In this document: piece by piece, positions 7,834-17,626 of the stretch
How positions within the stretch are numbered: the first letter of the stretch is position 1
Layout: the number at the start of each line of letters is the position of its first letter
Source of the DNA: Flavobacterium chungbukense
Lineage (GTDB): Bacteria; Bacteroidota; Bacteroidia; Flavobacteriales; Flavobacteriaceae
DNA length: 64,000 nt
Direction: 5' to 3'
NCBI RefSeq assembly: GCF_020805785.1
Contig: NZ_JAJGZV010000001.1
Location: 868,001-932,000 of the forward strand
Translations under genes and position numbers: made by a program
Notes under the pieces: generated by a model
Database searches by the model: none
What the model saw: the letters and a program-made list of their open reading frames with translations, nothing else
What the model was told of the DNA's origin: nothing

Positions 7834-9618
7834 ATGATTTTAGGTATTAAACGTTTTTCATCTTTTTTATTGCTGTTGCTGATTTTAATAATGAATTCAA
7901 ATACAGCAAAAGCCCAATTATTAGGTTCAGCAAAAACTCCAGCAGAAGAACCCGCCAAAACTCCAGAAGATTCTCTAGGAAGAAGAACGCCTCAAGGAAC
8001 TGTCAACGGATTTATTAAGGCAATTGGAGATCAAAACTACCTTAGAGCTAGTCAGTATTTAGTATTAAGTAAACGTTCGTACCGTAAGAATGCCGAAAGA
8101 GTTCGAATCGTAAAAACCTTTCAGCAGTTATTAGATCAAGGTGGCAATTTATCGCCATCTTCTATCATTAGCAATAAAGAAACTGGACGAACAGATGATG
8201 ATCTGGGAACGGGAGTTGATCATGTTGGAAATATTTCTACTAATAAAGCCGCTATTCAGCTTTATGTAGAAAATCAGTCTGATGATAGCCAGCCCGCTTT
8301 ATGGCTTTTTTCTTCTGAAACAGTAGAATCAATTATGGATGCCGATATTAAAGGAGAAAAAACATTTCTAGATCGAGTACTGCCCAATGTTCTAATACAA
8401 AAAAAATTAGGGAATGTTCCAATAGGACATTGGCTGGTAGTGGTAATTATGACTGTGGCATCTTATTTACTATCAAGATTACTCATTTTTGTACTTGCTT
8501 TTCTGATCCAAAAAATATGGAAGAAAGCGGCAACCGAAAAAGGAGAAGCAGTAATAGAAGCATTTTCATTACCCGTTCAAATGTATCTGACGGTTCTTTT
8601 ATTTGTAGCATTTACGCAGCGAATGGGTATTTCAATCGTAGTGCGCCAGCGTTTTAGCATTATCATCATTACTATTAGTATTGTCGCATTTTTAATTCTG
8701 CTTTGGCGAATGACCGATTTTGTTAGTATGTTTACGCGCAGCAGAATGAACAGACGCGGACGTATTTCGGCGGTTTCTGCAATATTGTTTTTGAGTCGTA
8801 CAACAAAAGTCGCTATCGTTTTTATTGGAATTATTGCTATACTCGGAATTATTGGAGTAGATGTTACGGCTGGACTTGCAGCACTTGGAATCGGAGGTAT
8901 CGCATTAGCATTGGGAGCACAAAAAACAATAGAAAATTTTGTTGGAAGTGTAAGTCTTATTGCAGACCAGCCATTGCGAGTGGGAGATTATTGCCGAGTT
9001 GATGATATAAAAGGAACTGTGGAATCTATCGGAATGCGTTCTACGATGCTTCGTACTTCGGCACGTACTATCGTAACCATCCCAAATGGACAATTGTCTG
9101 CGAGTAAAATAGAAAATTTTGCCCATCGTGATCGTTTTATCTTTAATCCAATTTTTAATTTTAGAATGGAAACCACTCCAGATCAGATGCGTTATCTTTT
9201 GGTAGAACTTAGATCGCTATTGTATGCACATCCTTCTATACTAAATTTAACTCCTATTGTCCGTTTTACAGGAATTACAAATGATGCTTTAAAAGTAGAA
9301 ATTACGGCTTATATAGAAGCTTCAAGTTTTGAGGTTTCTCAAGAAGTTCAAGAAGATCTTCTTTTAAGGATGATGGATATCATAGAAAAAAGCGGAACCT
9401 CTTTAGCTTATCCATCTCAGACACTTTATGTGGCAAGAAATATTCCTCCGTCAAGCGAAAAAGCTGCTGAGGTTTCAGAAACAGTTAAAAAATGGAAAGA
9501 AAACAATGAATTACAGCTTCCTAAATTTGATCCGAAACGTGTAGAAGAACTAAAGAACAGTATCAAATATCCAGATGACGGAAGTTTTAATCCTGATGAA
9601 AATAATACAATAATTTAA
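7834..9618 (+). CDS. MscS-family mechanosensitive ion channel
   Basis: A 594-residue inner-membrane channel that would open under membrane tension to release solutes. I chose the ATG at 7834 because it begins a clean signal peptide (MILGIKRFSS to NTAKAQ). An in-frame ATG at 7732 adds 34 residues before it and is less likely. A periplasmic domain of about 170 residues precedes several membrane helices (about 195-385). The MscS core is clear: GVDVTAGLAALGIGGIALAL (pore helix, about 342-361), then GAQKTIENFVG and the beta domain with LRVGDYCRVDD, GTVESIGMRSTMLRT and IPNG. The C-terminus is hydrophilic. It lies between two alkaline phosphatases, but nothing shows a functional link. A larger MscS homologue rather than the small E. 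coli type. Confidence 0.92.
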   Translation: MILGIKRFSSFLLLLLILIMNSNTAKAQLLGSAKTPAEEPAKTPEDSLGRRTPQGTVNGFIKAIGDQNYLRASQYLVLSKRSYRKNAERVRIVKTFQQLLDQGGNLSPSSIISNKETGRTDDDLGTGVDHVGNISTNKAAIQLYVENQSDDSQPALWLFSSETVESIMDADIKGEKTFLDRVLPNVLIQKKLGNVPIGHWLVVVIMTVASYLLSRLLIFVLAFLIQKIWKKAATEKGEAVIEAFSLPVQMYLTVLLFVAFTQRMGISIVVRQRFSIIIITISIVAFLILLWRMTDFVSMFTRSRMNRRGRISAVSAILFLSRTTKVAIVFIGIIAILGIIGVDVTAGLAALGIGGIALALGAQKTIENFVGSVSLIADQPLRVGDYCRVDDIKGTVESIGMRSTMLRTSARTIVTIPNGQLSASKIENFAHRDRFIFNPIFNFRMETTPDQMRYLLVELRSLLYAHPSILNLTPIVRFTGITNDALKVEITAYIEASSFEVSQEVQEDLLLRMMDIIEKSGTSLAYPSQTLYVARNIPPSSEKAAEVSETVKKWKENNELQLPKFDPKRVEELKNSIKYPDDGSFNPDENNTII

Positions 9619-9636
9619 TCTGAAAATCTATAGAAG

Positions 9637-9674
9637 AAAAAGCGTTTAAAATTAATTTTTTAAACGCTTTTTTT
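9637..9674. terminator. Bidirectional terminator between convergent genes
   Basis: AAAAGCGTTTAAAA and its complement, ending in TTTAAACGCTTTT, form an A/T-flanked stem with A-rich and T-rich ends. It can therefore terminate both the channel gene (+) and the alkaline phosphatase gene (-), which converge here. Confidence 0.8.
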
Positions 9675-9685
9675 TAAATGAAAAT

Positions 9686-11086
9686 TTAAACTGCCATTGC
9701 AGCTTCAAGCATTAAATAATGCATATCTGTATTTTTTACAAACGGCTTTAAAAGTTCGCTTCCAGGACCAAAAGCGGCCAATTCCACATAATCTCCAGAA
9801 TGATCCATGCTGATCCATCCAACATTATTGTGTTTTTTCTGTATTTCAGAATAGGCTTTAAAAGGTAGTTTTTTATAATTATACAAACCATCTTCCAATT
9901 TTTCTAAACCAGAATAAAAATCTAATAAATGCTGCGCTTCTTGATCGCTCAAACTTATTTTGTTGGTTTGATAAATCCAATCTTTAATCTGTTGCAGATT
10001 GAAATTACTGTGAATCGAGTTTAAAATATATTCATTTGTGTATTTGTAATCTGCAATGCTATTAAATTTTTGTGTCGCTTCTGAACCATATATAAGTCCC
10101 GGATTTGCATTTCCGTGATCTGTTGTAATAATAACTAGAGTTTCTTTGTCATTTTCTGCAAAATCAATCGCTGTTTTTACTGCTTCATCAAATGCCAGCT
10201 GATCGTGAATTAAAGCGGCAATATCATTAGCGTGCGCGGCCCAATCTACTTTTCCGCCTTCAATTAAAAGAACAAAACCATCTTTATGATCTTTCATCTG
10301 ATTGATCGCGGCTTTGCTCATTTCGGCAAGAGTTGGAGTTTGCTGTAATTCTGCAATATTAGCTCTGTCAATAGAATAGGGTAAAGCTCCAGTAGAAAAT
10401 ATACCAAGAGTTTTAGTATCTTTTTTTAAGTTTTCAAGTCCCGATTTATCCTTTAGAATCTGATATCCTTTTTCGTGATAGATTTTATAAACATCTTTTT
10501 TATCTTTTCTTTTTGTGGGATTGAAAAATTCATCTCCACCACCCATCAAAACATCCAATCCTAATTGAGCATACATTTCTGCAATTTCACTTTCTGCATT
10601 TCTACTGTCCGAATTAACACAGAATCCCGCAGGAGTTGCATGTGTAATGGTAACAGTTGTAACACAGCCCGCTTTTTTTCCTGCATTTTTAAATTTCTGC
10701 CAAATCGGAAGATATTTTTCTCCATTAGGACCAACATTTAAAACACCGTTTCTAACACGATATCCGCCTCCAAAAGATGAACTTGCTGCGGCAGAATCTG
10801 TAACAGCAGAACTTGCCGATGCCGTATCCATAAGCGCTCTTGAAACTTTATTTTGAGCGTACAAATTCATCCAATTGCCATTTTTGTTCAATATATTTTG
10901 AGAGTATAAGTTGGCCATTTGCAATGTTCCGGTACTCATACCATCGCTGATAAGAAAGATTATATTTTTGGTTTTTTTTGCCTTCTTTGAAATGGATTCC
11001 AAATCATTTGAAAAAATGACTGTAGGGCTCATTACTGCCAGTCCGCTTAATAAAGTTGAGCCCTTAAGAAATCTACGTCTATTCAT
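9686..11086 (-). CDS. Alkaline phosphatase, probable Tat substrate
   Basis: A 466-residue metal-dependent phosphomonoesterase of the PhoA superfamily. The N-terminus MNRRRFLKGS with a following hydrophobic stretch is a twin-arginine signal, suggesting folded export to the periplasm. Conserved elements in order: FLISDGM (Asp48 metal ligand), TDSAAASSS (nucleophile Ser98), TITHATPAGF, a GGG(D/E) segment, LLIEGGKVDWAAHAND, TTDHGNANPG and MDHSGDYVELAAFGPG. All the usual metal and nucleophile positions look intact. It is the second phosphatase in this region and belongs to a different subgroup from the C-terminal half of the fusion at 5605. It is divergent from the hybrid sensor at 11369. The physiological substrate is not evident. 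Confidence 0.9.
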   Translation of the reverse strand: MNRRRFLKGSTLLSGLAVMSPTVIFSNDLESISKKAKKTKNIIFLISDGMSTGTLQMANLYSQNILNKNGNWMNLYAQNKVSRALMDTASASSAVTDSAAASSSFGGGYRVRNGVLNVGPNGEKYLPIWQKFKNAGKKAGCVTTVTITHATPAGFCVNSDSRNAESEIAEMYAQLGLDVLMGGGDEFFNPTKRKDKKDVYKIYHEKGYQILKDKSGLENLKKDTKTLGIFSTGALPYSIDRANIAELQQTPTLAEMSKAAINQMKDHKDGFVLLIEGGKVDWAAHANDIAALIHDQLAFDEAVKTAIDFAENDKETLVIITTDHGNANPGLIYGSEATQKFNSIADYKYTNEYILNSIHSNFNLQQIKDWIYQTNKISLSDQEAQHLLDFYSGLEKLEDGLYNYKKLPFKAYSEIQKKHNNVGWISMDHSGDYVELAAFGPGSELLKPFVKNTDMHYLMLEAAMAV

Positions 11087-11368
11087 TTTTGCTAATATTT
11101 AAATTTCAGGCAATTTAACTTAAAAATTACAATTAACGAAACATTGTTGCGTTAATAAAACATCATTTTTCAGCAATAGAATGTTTTTTAATTTTAAATT
11201 TAATTTAAGTTCACTTCTCTGTGAATGAAATAAAAGTTTAATTTTACTTTTTATAATATCCTTCTTGTTTGTCAAACCCAATATAATCCCTTCCTAATTA
11301 TATAGACAAACTGTTGGTTCAGAAGGCTATTTTCATAACTTATACTATTGACCAAACCTCATTACTCC

Positions 11369-14107
11369 ATGTATCAATTTATAAAATATATTGTACTGTT
11401 TCTTGCAGTATCATTAAGTTTAATTTCTTGTAAACAAAATCAGGGAAACAAAATTAAAGTTGGTTTTTCGCAAGCCATGACCACTGACGACTGGCGAAAA
11501 CAAATGAACAGCTCTATTAAAATTGAAGCTTCCTTAAGACCAGAAGTCGATTTGACAATTAAAGACGCTCATAATAATGTCAACAGGCAAATAGAAGACA
11601 TAGAGCGTTTTATTTCTAACAAAGTTGATGTTATTATTGTATCTCCCATTCAATCAAAACCTTTAACGGCGGTTGTAGAAAAATCGATAAAAGCGGGAAT
11701 TCCGGTTTTAGTCGTAGACCGAAAAATTGAAGGTGAAAATTATACCGCCTATCTAGGTGCAGATAATATAGAAATCGGCCGAATTGGTGCGCGTTATATT
11801 ATTTCGCATAGTAAAGGTTCTGGAAAGATTGTAGAAATTACTGGTGCTGCGGGATCTTCTCCAGCTTACGAAAGAACGCTAGGTTTTAGTCAAATTATCA
11901 ATGAAAATAAGCGTTTTACTATTGTTAAAACCATTCAAGGAGATTGGGAAAAAGAATCTGTAAAAGCACCCATGAAAGCAGTTCTACAGCAAAATCCTGA
12001 TATAGAATATGTTTTTGCACACAATGATAGAATGGCTCTAAGTGCTTGGGAAACAGCAAAAACACTTGGTTTAGAAAACAAAATAAAGTTTATAGGTGTT
12101 GATGCTTTAAATAGTGTTAATGGCGGAATCGAATTGGTTAAAAGCGGTGTTCTCGATGGAACTATTTTGTATCCAACAGGAGGAAATGAAGCATTAAAAT
12201 TAGCCTTAAAAATTTATAATAAAGAATCGGTTTCTAAAAATAACATTCTGAATACCATTGTAATAGATAAAAATAATGCTGAGATTATCGAAAATCAAAT
12301 GGATAAAGTAGACCAGCAGCAATTGGTAATCGAATCGCAGCAAGGTGCTATAAAAGTGCAGGAAAAAGAATATGCTTCTCAGAATAATTTGGTTCGTTTG
12401 CTGAGTTTCTTTCTGGTCATTATTTTAAGCTTAACAGTTTACAGTATTTATTCTACCATTTCTATTTCTAGAAAGAAAAAACAATTAGAAAGAATCAATC
12501 AAACTGTGATTGATCAAAACAGTGAAATTCAGGAAATGGCAGCAATTGCATCCAAAAGCAATGAAGCAAAACTGAGTTTTTTTACAGGGCTTTCACATGA
12601 ATTTAAAACTCCTATAACTTTGATTATGAGTTATGTGGAATCTTTGATTGAAAATGATAAAATAAAAGGAACTGCCTTGATTGATGAAGTTAAATTAATT
12701 CATAAAAACTCGAACCGTTTACTCAGATTAATTAATCAGTTGTTAGATTTTAGAAAAATTGAAGAACAGAAATTTACTTTAAGAGCTTCTAATATTAAAA
12801 TCTACGATTTTACCAACGAAGTCATGGCTAATTTTAGAGGTGAAGCGATACGTAGAAATATCGATTTTCAATTAATCAGCAAGAATAAGAATCTTGAACT
12901 TTTTATGGATAACGGATTGATGGATAAAGTGTATTTCAATCTGCTGTCTAATGCTTTTAAATTTACGCCGGATAATGGTAAAATTACAATTTCAATAGTG
13001 GAATCTTCAGACAATTCGGTAAAAATTCATTTCAAAGATTCTGGAATCGGAATTCCTGAAGAGGAACAATCGAATGTTTTTAATCCGTTTTTTAGAGCTT
13101 CAAACAACAATAAAAACAGTTCAGGAATTGGTTTGCATTTATCCAAAGAATTTGTGCTTTTGCATAAAGGAAGTATCGAACTAAAATCAAAACAAGGAAG
13201 TGAATTTGTAATTACTTTATGGAAAGGCAAGGAACATTTACAGCCCTCAGAAATTGTTCAAAAAGTAGAAAATCAAAGCACTATTCCAAGCTTGATTACA
13301 GATAACTTAGATTTAGAAACGGAATTAAAAGATTTAAATTCAATTTCAGATTCAGAAAAACATTCGCTTTTAATTATAGAAGATAATATTGATTTAGTTG
13401 CATTTTTAAAAGCAAAATTATCTAACGAATACATTGTCAATATTTCTGATGGAAGTGATGCTGTAGAGAAAGCGCTAGAAATTATTCCAGATATTATTAT
13501 CTGTGATATCAATCTGGTAGATAAAGACGGTTACGAAATTACTAAAGAGTTGAAAAAAGACCTTCGTTCTTCACATATTCCTATTATTATTCTAACAGCT
13601 CAAAGCAACAAAGAATCTGTTTTAAAAGGGTTGCAAAGCGGTGTAGATCAATATCTAACCAAACCGTTCAGCCTTTCGATTTTAAAGCAATCTATCTTAA
13701 GTTTACTTTTTAATCGTGAAAAACTACGCTATTATTACACCAACAATATTTATCGTATAGAACCAGAATCCAAATTTGGAAACCAAGAGCAGACTTTTAT
13801 TACCAAAATGAATAATATCATTATGAGTAATGTTGAAAATCCAAAGTTTTCTGTTGAAGAATTGGCAGACAAATTAGGTGTTTCTAGAGTACAATTGTAT
13901 AGAAAAGTAAAGGCAATTATCGGGATCAATATTAGTGACCATATTAATAATGTCAAATTAGAAAAGGCAGCAGAACTTTTGAAGTCAAATGATATGAATA
14001 TTTCAGAGATTGCGTACTCACTCGGATTCTCAACTCCGAACTATTTTTCGACAGCTTTTAAGAATAAATTTGGAGTTTCACCAAAAGAATACAAAACATT
14101 GAATTAA
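11369..14107 (+). CDS. Hybrid two-component system with periplasmic sugar-binding sensor (fructan locus regulator)
   Basis: A 912-residue one-protein signalling system. The ATG at 11369 gives a good signal sequence (LAVSLSLISC); an upstream TTG at 11348 is less likely. A LacI/RbsB-type periplasmic binding domain spans about 28-305, with a membrane helix at about 345-363. The kinase core has phospho-acceptor His410 (LSHEFKTP) and the ATP-binding motifs NLLSNAFKFTPD and DSGIGIP. The receiver has Asp713 (IICDINLVD) and TKPF, and a C-terminal AraC HTH ends in FGVSPKEYK. The same architecture is known from Bacteroides thetaiotaomicron BT1754, which senses fructose and activates a fructan locus. 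The downstream porter, GH32, SusCD and fructokinase genes support the same role here. Confidence 0.92.
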   Translation: MYQFIKYIVLFLAVSLSLISCKQNQGNKIKVGFSQAMTTDDWRKQMNSSIKIEASLRPEVDLTIKDAHNNVNRQIEDIERFISNKVDVIIVSPIQSKPLTAVVEKSIKAGIPVLVVDRKIEGENYTAYLGADNIEIGRIGARYIISHSKGSGKIVEITGAAGSSPAYERTLGFSQIINENKRFTIVKTIQGDWEKESVKAPMKAVLQQNPDIEYVFAHNDRMALSAWETAKTLGLENKIKFIGVDALNSVNGGIELVKSGVLDGTILYPTGGNEALKLALKIYNKESVSKNNILNTIVIDKNNAEIIENQMDKVDQQQLVIESQQGAIKVQEKEYASQNNLVRLLSFFLVIILSLTVYSIYSTISISRKKKQLERINQTVIDQNSEIQEMAAIASKSNEAKLSFFTGLSHEFKTPITLIMSYVESLIENDKIKGTALIDEVKLIHKNSNRLLRLINQLLDFRKIEEQKFTLRASNIKIYDFTNEVMANFRGEAIRRNIDFQLISKNKNLELFMDNGLMDKVYFNLLSNAFKFTPDNGKITISIVESSDNSVKIHFKDSGIGIPEEEQSNVFNPFFRASNNNKNSSGIGLHLSKEFVLLHKGSIELKSKQGSEFVITLWKGKEHLQPSEIVQKVENQSTIPSLITDNLDLETELKDLNSISDSEKHSLLIIEDNIDLVAFLKAKLSNEYIVNISDGSDAVEKALEIIPDIIICDINLVDKDGYEITKELKKDLRSSHIPIIILTAQSNKESVLKGLQSGVDQYLTKPFSLSILKQSILSLLFNREKLRYYYTNNIYRIEPESKFGNQEQTFITKMNNIIMSNVENPKFSVEELADKLGVSRVQLYRKVKAIIGINISDHINNVKLEKAAELLKSNDMNISEIAYSLGFSTPNYFSTAFKNKFGVSPKEYKTLN

Positions 14108-14179
14108 GAAGACTACGAAATGGTTACATTTTAGGTATCAATTTTGAACTTTATGTAACAGAATCGAAACTACAAGGTT

Positions 14180-14207
14180 TTCGTAAATATTTTTTGATGT
14201 TCGTAAA
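14180..14207 (+). promoter_or_regulatory. Direct repeat TTCGTAAA, candidate activator site
   Basis: TTCGTAAA occurs at 14180-14187 and 14200-14207, a 20-bp period, in the 229-bp gap between the hybrid sensor and the porter gene. Two repeats about two helical turns apart suit an AraC-type dimer. I could not identify a convincing -7 box. Confidence 0.35.
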
Positions 14208-14336
14208 GGCTTGTGAATAAGGGTTTTGAGATTAAAATGGTAATCCATCAATATTTATAGAAATAAATTGTAACATCATTAAAAATAAGTTGTTTTTTTT
14301 GCAGATATCTTAGCAACAAGTTTTAATACATGTACA

Positions 14337-15695
14337 ATGAATAAGATATTGATTTGGTCTATTACTGCTGCACTGGCAGGTTTTCTTTTCGGTTTTGATA
14401 CCGTAGTTATTTCTGGAGCTGATAAACAATTACAGCTTCTTTGGCATTCCTCAGATGCTTTTCATGGTTCAGTCGTTATGGCGATGGCATTATGGGGAAC
14501 AGTTGTTGGTGCCATTTTTGGCGGAATTCCCACTAATAAGATAGGACGTAAAAAAACCTTATTCTGGATTGGTATTTTATATTTTGTTTCAGCAATAGGA
14601 GCCGCTTTTGCAAATGATCCTTTTGTGTTTGCCGCTTTCCGTTTTATTGGAGGCTTAGGAGTTGGAGCTTCCACAATTGCTGCGCCAGCTTATGTTTCAG
14701 AAATTGCTCCTGCAGATAAGCGCGGAAGGTTAGTGGCTTTGTATCAGTTTAATATTGTATTAGGAATTTTAATGGCGTTTATTTCTAACTTCTTTTTAAA
14801 AGATATTGGAGATAACGCTTGGAGATGGATGATTGGTGTTCAGGCAATTCCGTCTTTTATATATATACTTTTTATTCTTAGCATTCCAGAAAGTCCAAGA
14901 TGGTTGTTGTCTAAAAACCGAGATGAAGAAGCCCGTAAAGTTTTATATAAAATTGATCCTTCTTCAAACATCGATGATCTTATGGATGACTCTCGTGAAA
15001 ATGGCGTGGTAAAGCATGAAAATATCTTCATGAAAAAATACCGTTTTCCTTTAATCTTAGCCTTTTTAATTGCCTTTTTTAACCAATTTTCAGGAATTAA
15101 TGCGTTCCTTTATTACGCACCAAGAATTTTTGAAGAAGCAGGTTTAGGACAAAATACAGCCTTATTAAGCAGTATCGGAATTGGAGTTACAAATCTTATT
15201 TTCACCTTAATCGGAGTAACATTAATTGACAAATTAGGAAGAAAGTTGTTAATGTACATTGGTTCTGTTGGATATATTATTTCGCTAGGTTTGGTATCGG
15301 CTGCTTTTTATTACAATTGGGGAGGATTAGCGGTTCCTATTTTCCTTTTCTTGTTTATTGCTTCTCATGCCATTGGCCAAGGAGCTGTAATTTGGGTTTT
15401 CATTTCAGAAATTTTCCCAAATCACATTCGTGCATCAGGACAAGCATTTGGAAGTTCTGTACATTGGGTTTTAGCAGCGATAATTCCGTCATTAATTCCA
15501 ATGTTATTTTCAGAAATTGGTCCAGAAGTGGTATTCTTGATTTTTACTTTGATGATGGTATTGCAATTATTATTCGTAATTTTTCTAATGCCAGAAACCA
15601 AAGGAATTGCTCTGGAAGTATTGAGTGAAACATTAACTAAAAAAAATATCAAAAAAAATGAAATCAACGAAACAGCTGCCGCTCGCTCTTTATAG
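14337..15695 (+). CDS. MFS sugar porter, probable fructose importer
   Basis: A 452-residue inner-membrane transporter of the sugar porter family with twelve expected membrane helices. Family signatures are visible: FGFDTVVISGAD in helix 1, IGRKKT between helices 2 and 3, PAYVSEIAPADKRGRLV, PESPRWLL before the central loop, NQFSGINAFLYYAPRIF in helix 7 and PETKG near the C-terminus. It opens the fructan operon and overlaps the following GH32 gene by 38 bp, so the two are translated from one message. By position it should carry fructose released by the GH32 enzymes to the cytoplasmic fructokinase. Its close paralogue in the mannan locus starts at 48677; the first 60 residues differ at about nine positions. 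Confidence 0.9.
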   Translation: MNKILIWSITAALAGFLFGFDTVVISGADKQLQLLWHSSDAFHGSVVMAMALWGTVVGAIFGGIPTNKIGRKKTLFWIGILYFVSAIGAAFANDPFVFAAFRFIGGLGVGASTIAAPAYVSEIAPADKRGRLVALYQFNIVLGILMAFISNFFLKDIGDNAWRWMIGVQAIPSFIYILFILSIPESPRWLLSKNRDEEARKVLYKIDPSSNIDDLMDDSRENGVVKHENIFMKKYRFPLILAFLIAFFNQFSGINAFLYYAPRIFEEAGLGQNTALLSSIGIGVTNLIFTLIGVTLIDKLGRKLLMYIGSVGYIISLGLVSAAFYYNWGGLAVPIFLFLFIASHAIGQGAVIWVFISEIFPNHIRASGQAFGSSVHWVLAAIIPSLIPMLFSEIGPEVVFLIFTLMMVLQLLFVIFLMPETKGIALEVLSETLTKKNIKKNEINETAAARSL

Positions 15696-17271
15696 TGCTT
15701 TAGTATTATCAATTGCTGGCTGCAAACCATTTTCAGCATCGGCGCAGACTAAGGTTTTGCCATCGAATGCAATTGAAGAAAAAATGTACCGTCCTAATTT
15801 TCATTTTACACCAAAAAAAGGCTGGATGAATGATCCAAACGGAATGTTTTATGCCAACGGATATTATCATTTGTTTTATCAATATTATCCAGATAAAAGC
15901 GTGTGGGGACCAATGCATTGGGGACATGCAACGAGTAGAGATTTGGTGAAATGGGAAGAACAGCCAATTGCTATTTATCCGGATAAAGACAAATATATTT
16001 TTTCTGGAAGTGCTGTTGTCGATGTAAATAATACTTCGGGTTTAAAAATTGGTAACAATGCACCAATTATCGCGATTTATACTTTGCACGATATGACAAA
16101 AGAAAAAGAGGGCAAAATAGATGTGGAGCAGCAAGATATTGCTTATTCTAACGATAACGGTTTTACATGGCAGAAATTTGAGGAAGGAAATCCTGTCGTG
16201 AAAAACCCTGGTATTCGTGATTTTCGTGATCCAAAAGTAACTTGGGATGAAACACACAAACAGTGGATTATGGTTTTGGCAGCGCAGGACCGAGCGCAGT
16301 TTTACAAATCATCGAATCTAAAAAACTGGGAATTTTTATCTGAATTTGGAAAAGAGATAGGAGCACACGGCGGTGTTTGGGAATGTCCGGATTTCTTTCC
16401 AATCAAAGTGGAAGGAACTAAAGAAACGAAATGGGTTTTAATTCAAAACTTAAATCCTGGTGGACCAAACGGAGGTTCGGGAGTACAATATTTCGTAGGT
16501 GATTTTGATGGAAAAATGTTTAAACTTGATCCGAATTTCGCTAAAAGAGTGAATGAAGAAAAAGCAGTTTGGGCAGATTATGGAAAAGACAATTATGCTG
16601 GAGTAACCTGGAATAATGTTCCAAGTACAGACGGTCGACGATTGTTTATCGGATGGATGTCTAATTGGGAATATGCGCAACAAGTTCCAACAACAGCTTG
16701 GCGAAGCAGCACCACAGTTGCACGAGAACTAAAGTTGGTAAAAAAGGGAAATTATTACAATTTAATAAGTAACCCAGTTAGAGAACTAGATTATTATATT
16801 ACGGAAACTATCAGAACAAAAGCTTTAAAAGGAAAAGAGAATTATACTTTATTCGAAGATGGAAAAGCAGATTTATCGCAAGCCATTGTAAATTTAGAGT
16901 TGAAAAATTTAAAACCTGAAAATTACACTTTTGAGCTTTCCAATTCTGATGGAGAATCTTTAAAATTCGGTTTAAACAATAAAAACAATTATCTATTTGT
17001 TGATCGTTCAAAAGCTGGAAAAAATGATTTCTCGGATAAATTTGCGGCTACAATCAGTAAAGCTTTTTTAAATGGAAATCAAAAAGGAGCCACTTTCAAA
17101 ATTATTTTGGATAAAACCTCAATTGAGATATTTTACAATAACGGCGAAAAAGTAATGACGGAAATCTTTTTCTTAGAAAAACCATTTACATCACTTTCAG
17201 TTTCTTCTAAAGAAAAAATCGAAATAAATAATGTAGTAATTCAAAAATTAGATGTTTTGAAAAGGAATTAA
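15658..17271 (+). CDS. GH32 fructan hydrolase (first copy), probable lipoprotein
   Basis: A 537-residue GH32 enzyme that would release fructose from levan, inulin or sucrose. The five-bladed propeller carries all three catalytic acids: nucleophile Asp59 in WMNDPNG, transition-state stabiliser Asp191 in FRDPK, and acid/base Glu242 in WECPD. The C-terminal beta-sandwich (about 370-537) has the typical DKTSIEIFYNNGE segment. The N-terminus contains LSIAGC, a possible lipobox (Cys22), so the protein may be lipid-anchored; cleavage after SASAQ (residue 30) is an alternative. The start overlaps the porter gene by 38 bp. A close paralogue follows. Exo- or endo-action cannot be decided from sequence. 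Confidence 0.93.
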   Translation: MKSTKQLPLALYSALVLSIAGCKPFSASAQTKVLPSNAIEEKMYRPNFHFTPKKGWMNDPNGMFYANGYYHLFYQYYPDKSVWGPMHWGHATSRDLVKWEEQPIAIYPDKDKYIFSGSAVVDVNNTSGLKIGNNAPIIAIYTLHDMTKEKEGKIDVEQQDIAYSNDNGFTWQKFEEGNPVVKNPGIRDFRDPKVTWDETHKQWIMVLAAQDRAQFYKSSNLKNWEFLSEFGKEIGAHGGVWECPDFFPIKVEGTKETKWVLIQNLNPGGPNGGSGVQYFVGDFDGKMFKLDPNFAKRVNEEKAVWADYGKDNYAGVTWNNVPSTDGRRLFIGWMSNWEYAQQVPTTAWRSSTTVARELKLVKKGNYYNLISNPVRELDYYITETIRTKALKGKENYTLFEDGKADLSQAIVNLELKNLKPENYTFELSNSDGESLKFGLNNKNNYLFVDRSKAGKNDFSDKFAATISKAFLNGNQKGATFKIILDKTSIEIFYNNGEKVMTEIFFLEKPFTSLSVSSKEKIEINNVVIQKLDVLKRN

Positions 17272-17308
17272 AACAAACATCTAAATTAAATTAATTGGGT
17301 GAATTTTA

Positions 17309-17456
17309 AACACATAGAAACATAGTTTTTAAATCTTAAAAAAGACGTTTCACTTGCATTAAGAAATCCCGAAACTTCGGGACCATGTGTTAGAAACTAG
17401 TTTCTTTATAGAATCTTTTTAAAAGATGTAAAAATAAATCTATGTTTCTATGTGTT
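17309..17456. repeat. Inverted-repeat element between the two GH32 genes
   Basis: AACACATAGAAACATAG (17309-17325) is matched perfectly by CTATGTTTCTATGTGTT (17440-17456). The 114-bp interior holds a smaller hairpin, CCCGAAaCTTCGGG. The ends read as a copy of a short repeat often seen between Flavobacterium genes. It fills much of the 355-bp gap, and I see no gene or clear promoter in the rest. It lies between two recently duplicated genes. Confidence 0.75.
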
Positions 17457-17626
17457 CAAATATTACACCTACAGGATTAAATTAATTTCTTTTCGTTAGA
17501 AAATCATAATTCAGTCGCAATAACCACTTGAAAGTGTAATGCTTTCCGACCTTTTATGCTCTTTTCTGAAAAGTAAAAGAAGGTAATTTCAATATAACTT
17601 CTAATTATCAACCAATAAAAAATCAA

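Noticed and set aside
11348..11368. TTG start for the hybrid sensor
   Set aside because: It adds seven polar residues before a good signal sequence; the ATG at 11369 is preferred.
17309..17456. Possible CRISPR or attachment site
   Set aside because: There is only one pair of inverted arms, with no regularly spaced direct repeats and no integrase or cas gene nearby.
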